The translations under genes were made by a program, and so were the position numbers. Below the pieces are notes generated by a model, which did not search any database, was not told the origin of the DNA, and saw only the letters and a list, made by a program, of their open reading frames with translations. Below, piece by piece: positions 40,201 through 53,233 of a stretch of 64,000 bases of DNA. Position 1 is the stretch's first letter. Every line of letters begins with the position of its first letter. Where the stretch lies: NCBI GenBank assembly GCA_016946835.1, contig JACVTC010000093.1:455001-519000 (forward strand). Reading direction: 5' to 3'. This stretch comes from Neocallimastix lanati (nom. inval.). Its lineage: Eukaryota > Neocallimastigomycota > Neocallimastigomycetes > Neocallimastigales > Neocallimastigaceae.

Positions 40201-43200
40201 ATGATATTATATATATTATATCTTATAATTTTCAATTCATATATATGTATATATTAATTATTTATTTTCATAATTATAAATTATATTTTAAATATTTTGA
40301 TAAAAAAACTACATTTATTAAATTATATGTAATTTTTTTTATATTATTGATAGATATTACTAAATCAATAACTCTTAATTCAATTGCATTTACATATTAT
40401 GAGCAAAGCCAAATTTTTACACCAATAATAAATGATTTTAACAGATATTCAAGTGAAAATCATTTGAATATTACCATTAATTTAAACCTTTTCACTCCTG
40501 CGAATTCAACAATCGATATTAATGATTATGGAACAATGATTGATACTTTATTAAAAAAAAGACCCCCAAAATATGATTTATATTTTTATGATAATGCATA
40601 TTCTCAGAAATATGGACTATATCTATTAAATTTAGAGAAAAAGTTACCAGAAGAACATATAAAAATGTATAATGCGAGTTATGTTAACCAGACATGTTCT
40701 TATATTGGTGAAAATGAATATAAAATAGTTGGACTTGTAATTAGAATATTAATTATAATTAAATATAAATATTTATTTTTTATTTTTAAATTATTTTATA
40801 TTTAATATATTTATATTTAATAAAGGAATTATTAATATTTTTTTCTAATGATTTATAAAATATGCAGCCAATTTATGCTGATTATACTATTTTATATTCA
40901 AATATGGTTCTTTTAAATAAATATAAGAAAAGAATACCAAAGACATGGGAAGAACTATATAATACTGCAAAATATATTATAGAAAAAGAAAAAGAATTAA
41001 ACAATACTGATTTAATAGGATATAATGGATTACTTATTGGTAACATTTAAAAATTAAATATATAGTATTTATTATTATTATAATATTTATATGATGTACA
41101 AATATCTCTTCTTCTTCATTTCATTTATTCTTTTATATATATATATTTTTTTATATAGTATTTTTTTTATTTTTTATTTTTTATTTTTTATTTTTTATTT
41201 TGTATTTTGTATTTTATACTTTCTTTTTTTTTTTATATTTTCTTATTTTTTTTATATTTTTTTATATTTTCTTATTATTTTATATTTTCTTATTTTTTTT
41301 CTTTGACTTTTCCATATTTATTATTTTATAAAAATTAAAGATTCAGAATTAGGAACAAGTTCAATCATAGAATTCATTTATTCATATAGAGATTCAGTAG
41401 ATTCACAATATCCAGATCTAATAAGTAATAATACTATTAATGCTTTAGAAATGTTAAAAAAGATATCTTCCGAAATTTCATCAGGTATTATAAAAATATG
41501 TATTTATATTGATAATGAATAAATGAATATATATATAAATAAATAAATAATAATAATAATTTATATTCCATTTTTATAAAGAAACAATTATGAAATCAAA
41601 TATACTTTATAGAACAGAAAGCTTAAATAATGAAAACTCAATATTTATTACATTTTATAATTCAAACTTTAATTCAAATTATAAAAAAGCAATAAATTTA
41701 GGACATAAAGAAGGAATATCAGGTTCAACTGGTGTTGGATATAATTTAGGGATAAGTAAATATATAGATAAAGAAAATATCAGGAAGGCTGCAATTGAAG
41801 CTTTTAAATATATAACATCCAAAGAAGTTCAAAGAAAGTTAGTAATGAAAGGATATATCTTTTCAATTATTAATAGTTTATATGAAGAAGAAGACTTATG
41901 TAAGAAAGTAGATTGTGAATTTTTTAGACGTATTCAATTAGTAGGAAGAACAGTAATCAATCGATATAACTACGATTATTATACAACAAATTATAGAAAA
42001 TATGTATATGATTTTGTATTTGGAAATAATAGTATTTCAGATACATTGAAAAAGATTGAAAATTTAACGAAAATATATAGTATTTCAATTGATACAAAAG
42101 ATTCAGCTATAGGCTTAATTTATCTATGTTTCGTATCAACATTATCATTTTTAATGTGTATATCATTAATATTCCTATTTAAAAAAAATTATAATTCTTA
42201 CTTTTCTTTTCTTCCAAATGATTTTTGGATTTTAAGTATTATTGGATCAATTATTATATTATATATTGAATTACTGGATTTCAATCAAATAACTATTGAA
42301 AAGTGCTGTATGAAAATTACTTTATTATCTTTAGGATTTACATTTAGTTTAGTTCCTGTATTATATAAGTTAATCATTAATTTTCCAATTGAAAATAAAA
42401 TATCAGATTGGACTGAAAATCATAAATATATATTTTTATTTATATTTTTGACATTAGATTTGTCAACATTACTTTTACATTTTATGTCTTCGTATATAGT
42501 TTATGAAAAAAAAATTGATGAAGGAAAAAACTTTAAAATATGTCAAATTAATAAGGATGTAGGGTATGTAATATTAAATTTTAGTATGGTCAGTAAAATG
42601 GTTATTTTAATCACAATCTTAGTTTTAATTTACATTGAATGGAACATGGAAGAAACATATTATGATTTACGTTTTTTAATTATATCGATTTATTCAAGTT
42701 TTTTAACAATAATATTGATAATTATTGTTAGTAATGTTATAATAGAAAATTATGTGGCTTTTTTTTCAATATCTGCATTATTATATATACTTTTATCCGT
42801 CATTAATTATTCATGTCTATATGGAATAAGAGTAATTTGGGGATTATTGAAAAAAGATAATAATGAAACACTCTTTATTAAAAATGTTAATAAAAACTTC
42901 TTAGAGAGTAAAAAAGTATTATCTTCTACTGTAACAAATAATAATGATCAATATTCAAAAAGTTCAACTAAAAGCAATATTAATACTAATAACAACATCA
43001 ATAATAATAATAATAGTAATAGTAATAGTAATAGTAATAATAATAATAGCAAGGAATTAAATAAAGAATTGACTACTGTATCAAGTAATACTGGTATGGA
43101 AAGAAGAACTTCAAATATACCCCAGTTATTTCTTAAAGTATATAATTATCATATTTCGAAAGCTCCAGCATCACCTAAAGATTCTCTAGATTCTGATGAT

Positions 43201-43221
43201 ATGGATATAAATAATGCTTAA
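40201..43221 (+). CDS. Receptor 3: intact solute-binding/class C-like 7TM receptor, ~794 aa, five exons
   Basis: Exons 40201-40246, 40354-40736, 40868-41039, 41341-41484 and 41582-43221 join in one frame with GT-AG introns in phases 1, 0, 1, 1. Exon 1 (MILYILYLIIFN) is a signal peptide. A reading without intron 1 from ATG 40245 is also open, but the spliced model matches the neighbours. Ectodomain (to about residue 420): bacterial solute-binding type, with YDLYFYDNAYSQKYG, PKTWEELYNTAKYI, GYNGLL and GISGSTGVGYNLGI; paired cysteines include C-KKVDC. Seven membrane spans at about 425-695 include LPNDFWIL and YIEWNMEETYYDLRF. The tail is Asn/Ser-rich, ending in an acidic stretch. Gut fungi are known to have many such receptors, presumed to sense sugars released from plant fibre. 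Downstream G-protein coupling is inference. Confidence 0.85.
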
Positions 43222-43740
43222 TTTATTACATAATATTTATTAAAAAATATAAATTACAAATTTTTTAATAAATATTATGTAATAAATTAAAGATTTATAC
43301 CAAATATGTATATATAATTAACATATGAAGAAATAAAATCAATATGTATATGTAATAACTAATATATATAAATTAATATATGATAATTTAATATATATGA
43401 TATATTATAAAAGTTCTTATTCATTTCATGTATATTAATATATATATATTATCTTTTTATTTTTTATTTTTCTTATTTTATTTTTTTTATTTTTTAATGT
43501 TTAATAGAATATATTATATATATTTAATTATTCAATTAAATATTAACGTTCATAAATAATATCTAATAATTTAATTAATGTATGAAAATATGATATAGAT
43601 GTATAATTATACTCTACATTTGTAAGCATATTTATAATTATTAATAAATATTTATTATTATTATAATATAAACTATAATATTTTTTAATTAATTTATTCT
43701 ATTTTACTTTATTTTATTATATATTATATTATATTTTATT
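43222..43740. other. AT-rich 3' flank of receptor 3
   Basis: Includes an inverted repeat around 43221-43290 (AATTTATTACATAATATTTA and its complement) that could form a 3' hairpin directly after the stop codon. Nothing else seen. Confidence 0.6.
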
Positions 43741-44022
43741 CAATCTGTACTTTATATTTAATATTCTACTATTTATTTTATTTTATTCAATCTGTACTTT
43801 ATATTTAATATTCTACTATTTATTTTATTTTATTCAATCTGTACTTTATATTTAATATTCTACTATTTATTTTATTTTATTCAATCTGTACTTTATATTT
43901 AATATTCTACTATTTATTTTATTTTATTCAATCTGTACTTTATATTTAATATTCTACTATTTATTTTATTTTATTCAATCTGTACTTTATATTTATATTT
44001 CAACTATTTATTTTATTTTATT
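43741..44022. repeat. 47-bp minisatellite, six copies
   Basis: Copies start at 43741, 43788, 43835, 43882, 43929 and 43976. The core TTCAATCTGTACTTT followed by TAATATTCTACT recurs at about 51630 (one copy) and in the MULE at 61180-62430. Confidence 0.95.
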
Positions 44023-44157
44023 TAATTATATCTTATTTTATTTAACTTATTATAGTGCATTATTTATTTATTTATATATTTATATTTTTTTCATAACTTT
44101 ATTATTTAATAATTGTTTCTAATATAAAATATCAATACGATTTATTAAAATTCCTCA

Positions 44158-44440
44158 CTAATGGTAGTTTTCGACACCCCATTTACTATATGAATCAATT
44201 TCAATTATTTTAATGCATTCTGAATAACATAAATAGCCCAAAATTTCTGACCAGCATAATTTTTTATTCAAAATTTCGTTATATGGAGTAATACCACACC
44301 ACTCTTTTTTTTTTAAAATCATATCATTAGTCCCCATTATTATCATGTGCACAAACAGTAGTACTATCCGATGAACAACATGAATATCCTAATTTTTTTG
44401 ATGTACAATTGTTTAAGTTTGTTTGAATTTCTTCATACTG
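44158..44440 (-). pseudogene. Relic of a tandem fungal dockerin (cellulosomal protein fragment)
   Basis: Minus strand reads CTSKKLGYSCC and later DNNGD for a first dockerin (44440 to about 44360). After a stop or frameshift comes KEWCGI, a short linker, then CWSEILGYLCYS and SYSKWGVEN for a second. Fungal dockerins (CBM10-like, ~40 residues) typically read CW/F-x2-x-LGYPCC ... D.DG.WGVENG.WCGI, so both modules are recognisable. Decay: a stop at the end of the first, CC changed to CY in the second, and a stop before its WCGI. No catalytic domain remains nearby. In life such modules attach plant-wall enzymes to the fungal cellulosome. Strong lineage marker for Neocallimastigomycota. Confidence 0.8.
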
Positions 44441-44499
44441 AGTAGCTAATACGATTTAGTTGGAGTTAATAAAAATTATGAAAGCTTTGGGGAAATTGA

Positions 44500-45015
44500 A
44501 AAATAATTCAAAATTCGTGGCTATCATTATCAAGTTTGTCGATGAATAAATTTATAAAGATATCGAAGATTTGGAATCTGCTTATTATATGATCAAGAAA
44601 TTGGAAGAGATAAACCAAGAATCAGATGAACTTATAATGGAAAAAACTAACCAAGCAATTGAAAAGTATGAAGTTATGTAATTATAAAGAGAGTTTTAAA
44701 ATGATTATCTAATATGTTAAACTTTTTTAACAAGCTTAAATATTCCATTTAAGATATGTGTGAAAACGACAATATCCAGTATATGTTTAAAACATTAACA
44801 AAAGAATTACAAATTGCTTTTCCTGCTCGAACCTGGTAAAAAGCTGAAAATTATTATAATTTTTATCAAATCTAGATACTTATCGGATACATGAATACAT
44901 AAAGAATAATCAAATCACATAATATTCATAATAAATATAATAACTATAATGATCCCATGAGCTTAGATTTAGTATTTAGTAGAATCTACAGAAATAAAAG
45001 CCAATTAAAAGGTAT
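44500..45015 (+). pseudogene. Copia gag fragment
   Basis: Broken frames contain DLESAYYMIKKLEEIN, then NIQYMFKTLTKEL, and finally DPMSLDLVFSRIYRNK. The latter two parallel KLKYMFNILPNDF and DDPMDIDLIEKRYKNKN in the intact copia Gag, in the same order. No LTR is visible upstream; the fragment begins abruptly next to the dockerin relic. The matching 3' end of such an element may be the RNase H fragment at 48385, with the middle lost. Confidence 0.65.
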
Positions 45016-45330
45016 CAAGATGTACTAGACATGGTGCATTTCAGAAAGTCGTATTTTTCAATGTGGCGTTCATATTTCCATAATCCTTTTTATTATTTTT
45101 TTATACAATTATATATAAATAAATAAATTATAATCAGGTTTAGAAATAAATAAAATTGTATTAATTATTAAAAAATATAATGTTTTAAATATTTTCTTAA
45201 TTAGATTACATTGTAATTTTGTAACAAAAAAGACTGAATAATTTAATATAAATTTATTTATATAAATAATTATATTATATTTTTATTAACAACTTTTATA
45301 CTATAAAACAAGAATTTTCTATTAAAATTC

Positions 45331-45336
<6 letters not shown>

Positions 45337-45416
<80 letters not shown>
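45337..45416. repeat. (AAT)n microsatellite, target of element B
   Basis: About 26 AAT units end at the element; AAT units resume right after its 3' LTR (47555 onward), so the element inserted within the array. Confidence 0.9.
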
Positions 45417-45611
45417 TGTTAGAATATGTGAAATGTATGAAAAATAAGCTTCAAATGTATTGAAACATATTGTAATATAATTTATGTATAAGCCACAATG
45501 TATTAATATAAAAGCATTTAATTTAGAATAATTAATGCTAGTAACTCTTTATCATAAAATATATTAATAAAATTAACATAATTATAAACCATAAATTCAT
45601 GACTCTTAATA
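45417..45611 (+). repeat. 5' LTR of element B
   Basis: Starts TGTTAGAATATG. It ends GACTCTTAATA where the 3' copy has GACTCTTAACA (one transition in the terminal CA). Confidence 0.9.
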
Positions 45612-45625
45612 GATTAAGAGTCTCA
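45611..45625 (+). other. Primer-binding site of element B, complementary to tRNA-Lys(CUU) and to its own LTR end
   Basis: AGATTAAGAGTCTCA is the reverse complement of the tRNA-Lys(CUU) anticodon-arm sequence TGAGACTCTTAATCT. The LTR end immediately before it contains GACTCTTAAT, so 45601-45622 is a perfect 10-bp inverted repeat with a 2-nt centre. Confidence 0.75.
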
Positions 45626-45636
45626 TCTGACTCTTA

Positions 45637-45663
45637 AAAAGATTCATAGCAAAAGAATCTTTT
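45637..45663 (+). other. Leader hairpin of element B
   Basis: AAAAGATTC, 9-nt loop, GAATCTTTT: a perfect 9-bp stem just after the primer site. Copy A has AGGATT/AATCCT at 15808-15831 in the same place, where an A-T pair is replaced by G-C on both sides. Confidence 0.8.
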
Positions 45664-46271
45664 GCCGGAAACAATATTATGTCGAAAAAAAAAAAAAAAA
45701 ATAATTGAATTTTAAATTATGATAAAGGTTGCTCATTATGTCAATTTTTAAGATGAATAATAAAAATTGATAACTGATCAAAATGATCAAGACAGAAAAA
45801 TTGAAGAAACGCGTAAAATATAAAACTGTTGATAAAAGAAATTATTTCAGGATAAGTAAAACTCAAAAAAATATAAAAATATTTATTTAAAAATAAAAAA
45901 CACGTATAAACGTATATAAAAGAAAAATATATATCTTCATACTAGAGACTCTTAATTGAAATTATAATTTGATATTTTAACAAATAAGCTTTTGGCTATT
46001 GGTAATATAATATCTATACATGAAGGAATCTACTATGTGATGGACTATTTCCGCTCCATGAATATACAAAACATATTATTTAAAGTATAGTTATTTTAAC
46101 GCGTATTTATAAATATTAAACTCGTATATATAAATGTAAACTACAATAATGGAGGAGTCTATATGTCAGAGACCACATATAAAATAATTAATATATAATA
46201 TCCCAAATATTCAAGGGAAATATAATAGAATGGTAATTCCTAGGGTACATTCTAATAATAATATTATTATT

Positions 46272-47112
46272 AAACCTAGCGTGAAATAGGTTTAAATAAA
46301 AAAAAAATTATTTAATATAATCATAATACAAACCTTCGTGATGAAAGGTATAATAGAATAATAAATATAACCATGAGTTATATAAAAATGGATGATGTTT
46401 ATCCATCTATAAACTATACTTATTTATTACAGAGTATTTAAAATTATTAAAATTTTATAATTAATATTTTAATGATGAGAAAATTCAAATATATAAAATC
46501 CTTTTTAGAAATTTGGATTTTAGGGGGAAAGTAGGCAAAATAAAATACAAATTATAAAAATATAAAAGAAAATAAAAATATTAAAGAAAAGTCACTTAAC
46601 TGATTCTTTGAGCTAATTATTTGAAAATAATATTTATCTTGAAATGAATAAAATAGCCTAATAGCGAAAATTAACAAAAATTAACATTTAAGAAAGAATT
46701 AACTGAAATAGTGAATATTAATCAATTATGAAACAATTTAAATTTTTACTAATAAGTTTAAATGATTAGAATAATATAATTAATTATAAATACAATCAAT
46801 TTTAATACCCCAAGATTATGATTTATCAAATACACCAATATATAATTAACAATTTATTTTAATAGTTATCGCTAAAACTACAAAGCGAAAATATATAAAA
46901 GTTAACTCTAATCTATAAAGCGGATTTATAATTGAAAGTGATGTAAAACCCAATATATAAGAGGTATTCACACAAATTGAGATGGTATAATATCACCCTT
47001 CATGAGAAAGGTTTCCATCATATAAATGGTAATATATAAACCATATACTATAAGAGATGTTTTAGATACATCTAATATTAATGGTGTAATAATATTAAAT
47101 ATTTAGTTTTAG
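46272..47112 (+). other. Conserved hairpin modules and internal purine tracts of element B
   Basis: Module 1: AAACCTA/TAGGTTT (46272-46293), ACCTTC/GAAAGGT with one bulge (46332-46349), ATAAC/GTTAT (46367-46381), TGGAT/ATCCA (46389-46405), then TTTTAGGGGGAAAG (about 46517). Module 2, a diverged repeat: CCTT/AAGG near 46997, CCAT/ATGG near 47013, AGATG/CATCT near 47053, then TTTTAGGGGGAAA (about 47108). Copy A has the module 1 hairpins at 17785-17921. Confidence 0.75.
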
Positions 47113-47356
47113 GGGGAAATTATTAGATTATAAATATACTTAAGAAATTATTTTAGCAATATTTAAATTAAATTAAATAATTAATATAACATAAAAAATA
47201 TTTTATTCATATAAAATTAGAGGTTAATTTAGGATAGAAATATATATAACAGTTTAATAATATCAAGTTAATAGTGTAAAATAGGATAATTTTATATACA
47301 CGTATTCACCAGTGAACCAATTTATTCATTATTGAATAACTAGGTTTAAGGGGGAA

Positions 47357-47552
47357 TGTTAGAATATGTGAAATGTATGAAAAATAAGCTTCAAATGTAT
47401 TGAAACATAATGTAATATAATTTATGTATAAGCCACAATGTATTAATATAAAAGCATATAATTTAGAATAATTAAGTGCTAGTAACTCTTTATCATAAAA
47501 TATATTAATAAAGTTGACATAATTATAAACCATAAATTCATGACTCTTAACA
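47357..47552 (+). repeat. 3' LTR of element B
   Basis: TGTTAGAATATG to GACTCTTAACA; preceded by the purine tract at 47345-47356. Confidence 0.92.
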
Positions 47553-47837
47553 ACAATAATAATAATAATAATAAAATTATTAAATATTTTTATTATTATT
47601 TTTACATCGATATCATTAATTTTATTAATATTATAGAATTAATAATCATAATATTATGGAAATCATAAACATTTTATTTAAATATATAATTATTAAGAAT
47701 ATTTTATTTATATATTTAAAGGTTTTATAAAACTTTTAATTTTAATTTTTATATTAATAAAAAGATTAATTTTAAATGAATATTTTTTATTTTTTTATTT
47801 ATATATATATATATTTTTAAGATATATAAGACTTTTT

Positions 47838-47877
<40 letters not shown>

Positions 47878-48169
47878 ATTTTAGATAAAGAATATTTTAT
47901 TTTTTTTAAATATATATAATGAAAATTTCAAAAATATTTTAATTTTTTAATAAAAATATTTTATTTATATCTATTTTAGAGATACATAAAACTTTATAAA
48001 TTTTTAAAAATAATATATTTTTTAAAAAAAATATTCTTTATTTTAATAAAAAATTAAAATTAAAAGAATAATCTTTTTATATCTTTAAGTTATATAAGCC
48101 TTTTTAAATTTTAAATATATATATATATTAAATACTTTTTATTGATTTAAAGAATATTTTATTTTATTT

Positions 48170-48233
<64 letters not shown>

Positions 48234-48384
48234 AAATATAAAAAAGAAAATAATAAAAAATATAAAAAATTTTAACCTTAATTTGACATTATTTATAAAA
48301 GTTATTTATTTATTAGTTTATTTATAAAAATTTTAAAAAACCGCGTTTTTCGAAATGTAATGATGTAAAACTTTCCCTTCTTTA

Positions 48385-48758
48385 GAGGATTCGAAAAAGG
48401 TTTTAAATATTCTAAAATATCTTAATTTAGGAAAAAATTATAAAATTACATATAAAGGACAGGGGGAATTAATAGCTTATGTGACTCCGACTTAGCAGGT
48501 GACCTAATAGACAGAAAGTTTACTTCTGAATATGTAGAATTAATATGTTATTACAGATAATTTAACAAGTAAAACTAATATTGAAAATGGAGAACTTAAC
48601 AATAAATTAAAGCATATATATAAAAAATATCATTTTAATAGAGATAATAAAAAAATAAATAAGTTACTCGACTATTTTAAAGCTGAAAACACGTTCACAG
48701 ACACACTAACAAAAAGATTATAATGACCGAAAATGACAGCTTTTACAGTGAGTGGGAA
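48385..48758 (+). pseudogene. Copia RNase H and C-terminal fragment
   Basis: Broken frames read KNYKITYKGQGELIAY, then DNLTSKTNIENGELNNKLKH and later ENTFTDTLTKRL. These match the intact copia RNase H region (DYKIVYDGQGEIIAY, DNLASKITIENGEINTKLKH, KEMLADALTKDV). A large piece with the AEAEY active-site region is deleted in the middle. It ends in a purine tract, GTGAGTGGGAA. Confidence 0.85.
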
Positions 48759-48899
48759 TGTTATTATATAAAGTTAATTAAATATATTTAAAAAATATAC
48801 TAGTAATATTATTTCATTATTTTTAAATCTCGTTATGTTTGAAATACATTATTATATTCTTTGTTTTGATAATTTCATTGTAGTATTAACAAATTAACA
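48759..48899 (+). repeat. Possible LTR of the decayed copia copy
   Basis: Starts TGTTATTAT directly after the purine tract; TTAACA occurs at 48886-48891 and 48894-48899 as possible ends. No second copy in the window to confirm. Confidence 0.4.
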
Positions 48900-49001
48900 A
48901 AATCACAATAATATAAATAAGATAAAATTTGTGAAACATTTTTATCTTTTGTAATTATCAAAAATCATTATAAATTTTAAATATTAAAATAAAAATTATA
49001 T

Positions 49002-49092
<91 letters not shown>

Positions 49093-49806
49093 TAATAGTC
49101 ATTTGATAATTATTTTTATTATAATTAATAATTGATTATTTTTTAATAATTACATATTATATATAATAAATAAATAACATTTGTAAGGATTTATTAATAA
49201 TAACTTTATTTATTGTATCTTTTCATTTAAAAATTTTATATTTTACATTGTCCAAACAAAAAAAAATTAAATTTAATTTATTGAATGTACATTATGTAAC
49301 ACCAAACTAAAATTTTATTTACTTTTTATTCATCTAATGATAATATATTATATAATATCTTCAAACACTATATTATTTTTATTAAGATATTGAATTTACA
49401 TTATATTCTACCTATAGATTAACAATACTAATTAAATATATTAAAATTGAATTTTAATTTTTCAAAAATTTTTTTTTATTTTTTTTAGTTTTTACCTTTA
49501 TACAAAATAAAAATTTTTTCTATTAAATAGATTAATAAAAATTTACTATTAAAATAATATTAGTTAATAACCAATAATAATATAATTTGGATATAATATT
49601 TTTTTTATATAATAAATATTTAAATATATAAATTAATTAAGAGTGGACTGTTTCTATTTTTTTTGTTTATTTATTTCTTAAAATTTTTTTTCTATGATTT
49701 CTTTTTTTTAAAGTATAAAACTATAGTAATTATAATATATAAATTAGAAATAAAAAAAAAAAGAATTTTAATTATTGTATTTAAATATATATAACAAAAA
49801 GTTAAA
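48900..49806. other. AT-rich spacer with (ATTT)n at 49002-49093
   Basis: About 22 ATTT units, then A/T-rich sequence. No gene seen. Confidence 0.75.
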
Positions 49807-50088
49807 ATGGATCTTCTTTTAGGAGGTACATATATTAATTAAAGTAAAAAAAAAATAATATAAAAAAATAATATATATTAGCAAATTTTCAATTATGTAT
49901 TGAAAAAAGAAGTAAAATTTTTGATTATAAAAATAGTAAGAATTTTAAATAATAAGAAAAAATAAAAAAATCAGATGAAATTTAAGTAATTCATAGAATA
50001 AAATAAAATGATACTGTAAAATAATTATAAAATATATAATAATAAAAATAAGATTAATAATAAGCGAGAAGAAAATATAAAAAAATAA

Positions 50089-50122
<34 letters not shown>

Positions 50123-50823
50123 GACAGTGAAAAAGAAATATACAAAAAGGAAATAACTTATTATTAGAAAAGATTTAAAAAGATTTAAAAAGATTTATTA
50201 TTAAAATAATATTAATTTAATTTATTTTAAAAAATAATAGCCTTAATTACTGGTATGGCTCAAGCATCAGCAAATCAAAATAAACCAACAAATACAGCTC
50301 AAAAACCAGTTCAAAAACCAGCTCAAAAACCAGTTCAAAAACCATCAAATACCACTTCTACAAGTGCTTCATCAAACAATGATGGTTCTATGTTAAGCCA
50401 ATTATTAGGTAGTGATTATAAACCACCAAATAATAATAATTCATCAAATTCATATGGTGCCCAAGGAGGTAATGGTCAAAGCCCAAATCCAAATCCAAAT
50501 GCTGGATATGGTCAAGGTCTAAATCCAAACTCTGGATATGGCCAAGGCCAATATGGTGGCTTTGGAGGTTATGGACCAGTTCCATACGGTCCAGGTGCAT
50601 ATGGTTCTAGTCCACAAGGTGGATATGGTCCAGGTCCATACGGTCCAGGTTTTGGACCTTATGGTCCACCACCACCACCTCCACCATTCGGTTTTGGTAA
50701 TCCACCTCCACCACCTCCTCCACCATTTGGTTATGGAGGTTACGGACCAGGACCATACGGACCATACGGACCAGGACCATACGGACCAGGACCATATGGT
50801 CCTAATAATGGAAATGTAGATGC

Positions 50824-50855
<32 letters not shown>

Positions 50856-50863
50856 GTTCATAA
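49807..50863 (+). CDS. Gly/Pro/Tyr-rich low-complexity protein, ~213 aa, 19-nt first exon
   Basis: Exon 1 (49807-49825) encodes only MDLLLG plus one base. A 415-bp GT-AG intron follows, then exon 2 (50241-50863). The joined N-terminus MDLLLGALITGMAQ is hydrophobic and matches the paralogue at 53234. The rest is disordered: Lys/Gln/Pro repeats (KPVQKPAQKP), a MLSQLLG motif, then GYGPGPYGP-type repeats with poly-Pro runs and a poly-Asn end. Composition suggests a phase-separating, adhesive or wall-associated protein; no domain is recognised. The first Met in exon 2 (50255) could start a shorter form, but the identical exon 1 and splice site in the paralogue argue for the two-exon model. Confidence 0.75.

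Positions 50864-53233
<2,370 letters not shown>

Larger units (their letters stand above)
45417..47552 (+). mobile_element. Non-coding LTR element, copy B, complete (2136 bp)
   Basis: Two LTRs of ~196 bp (45417-45611 and 47357-47552), over 90% alike, frame a ~1.75 kb interior with no credible ORF. A tRNA-Lys(CUU)-type primer site follows the 5' LTR, and the purine tract TTTAAGGGGGAA precedes the 3' LTR. It lies inside an AAT array. It cannot encode its own replication proteins, so it must have used those of another element, in the manner of TRIM/LARD-type elements. Its interior shows conserved hairpins and extra purine tracts shared with copy A. Confidence 0.9.
45033..48365. mobile_element. 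Candidate MULE-like element interrupting a copia relic and carrying LTR element B
   Basis: Left end GGTGCATTTCAGAAAG at 45033, with ATGTGGCG nearby. The right end, inverted, reads CATTTCGAAAAACGCGG (around 48341-48358). These resemble the GCATTTCG ends of the MULE at 58173. Copia gag lies just outside the left end and copia RNase H just outside the right, so an insertion into a copia copy is plausible. No clear target duplication, and the ends are decayed. Confidence 0.4.

Noticed and set aside
40245-40353. Start of receptor 3 at ATG 40245 without intron 1
   Set aside because: Open, but both neighbours have a phase-1 intron at this exact point and ATG 40201 with GT at 40247 gives a better signal peptide.
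44820-44850. Possible tRNA B box (GGTTCGAGC on the minus strand)
   Set aside because: Lies inside the copia gag relic and has no A box or cloverleaf around it.
50388-50819. His/Met/Leu-rich ORFs in other frames of the GYGP-rich gene
   Set aside because: Shadows of the repetitive coding sequence in frame 50241-50863.
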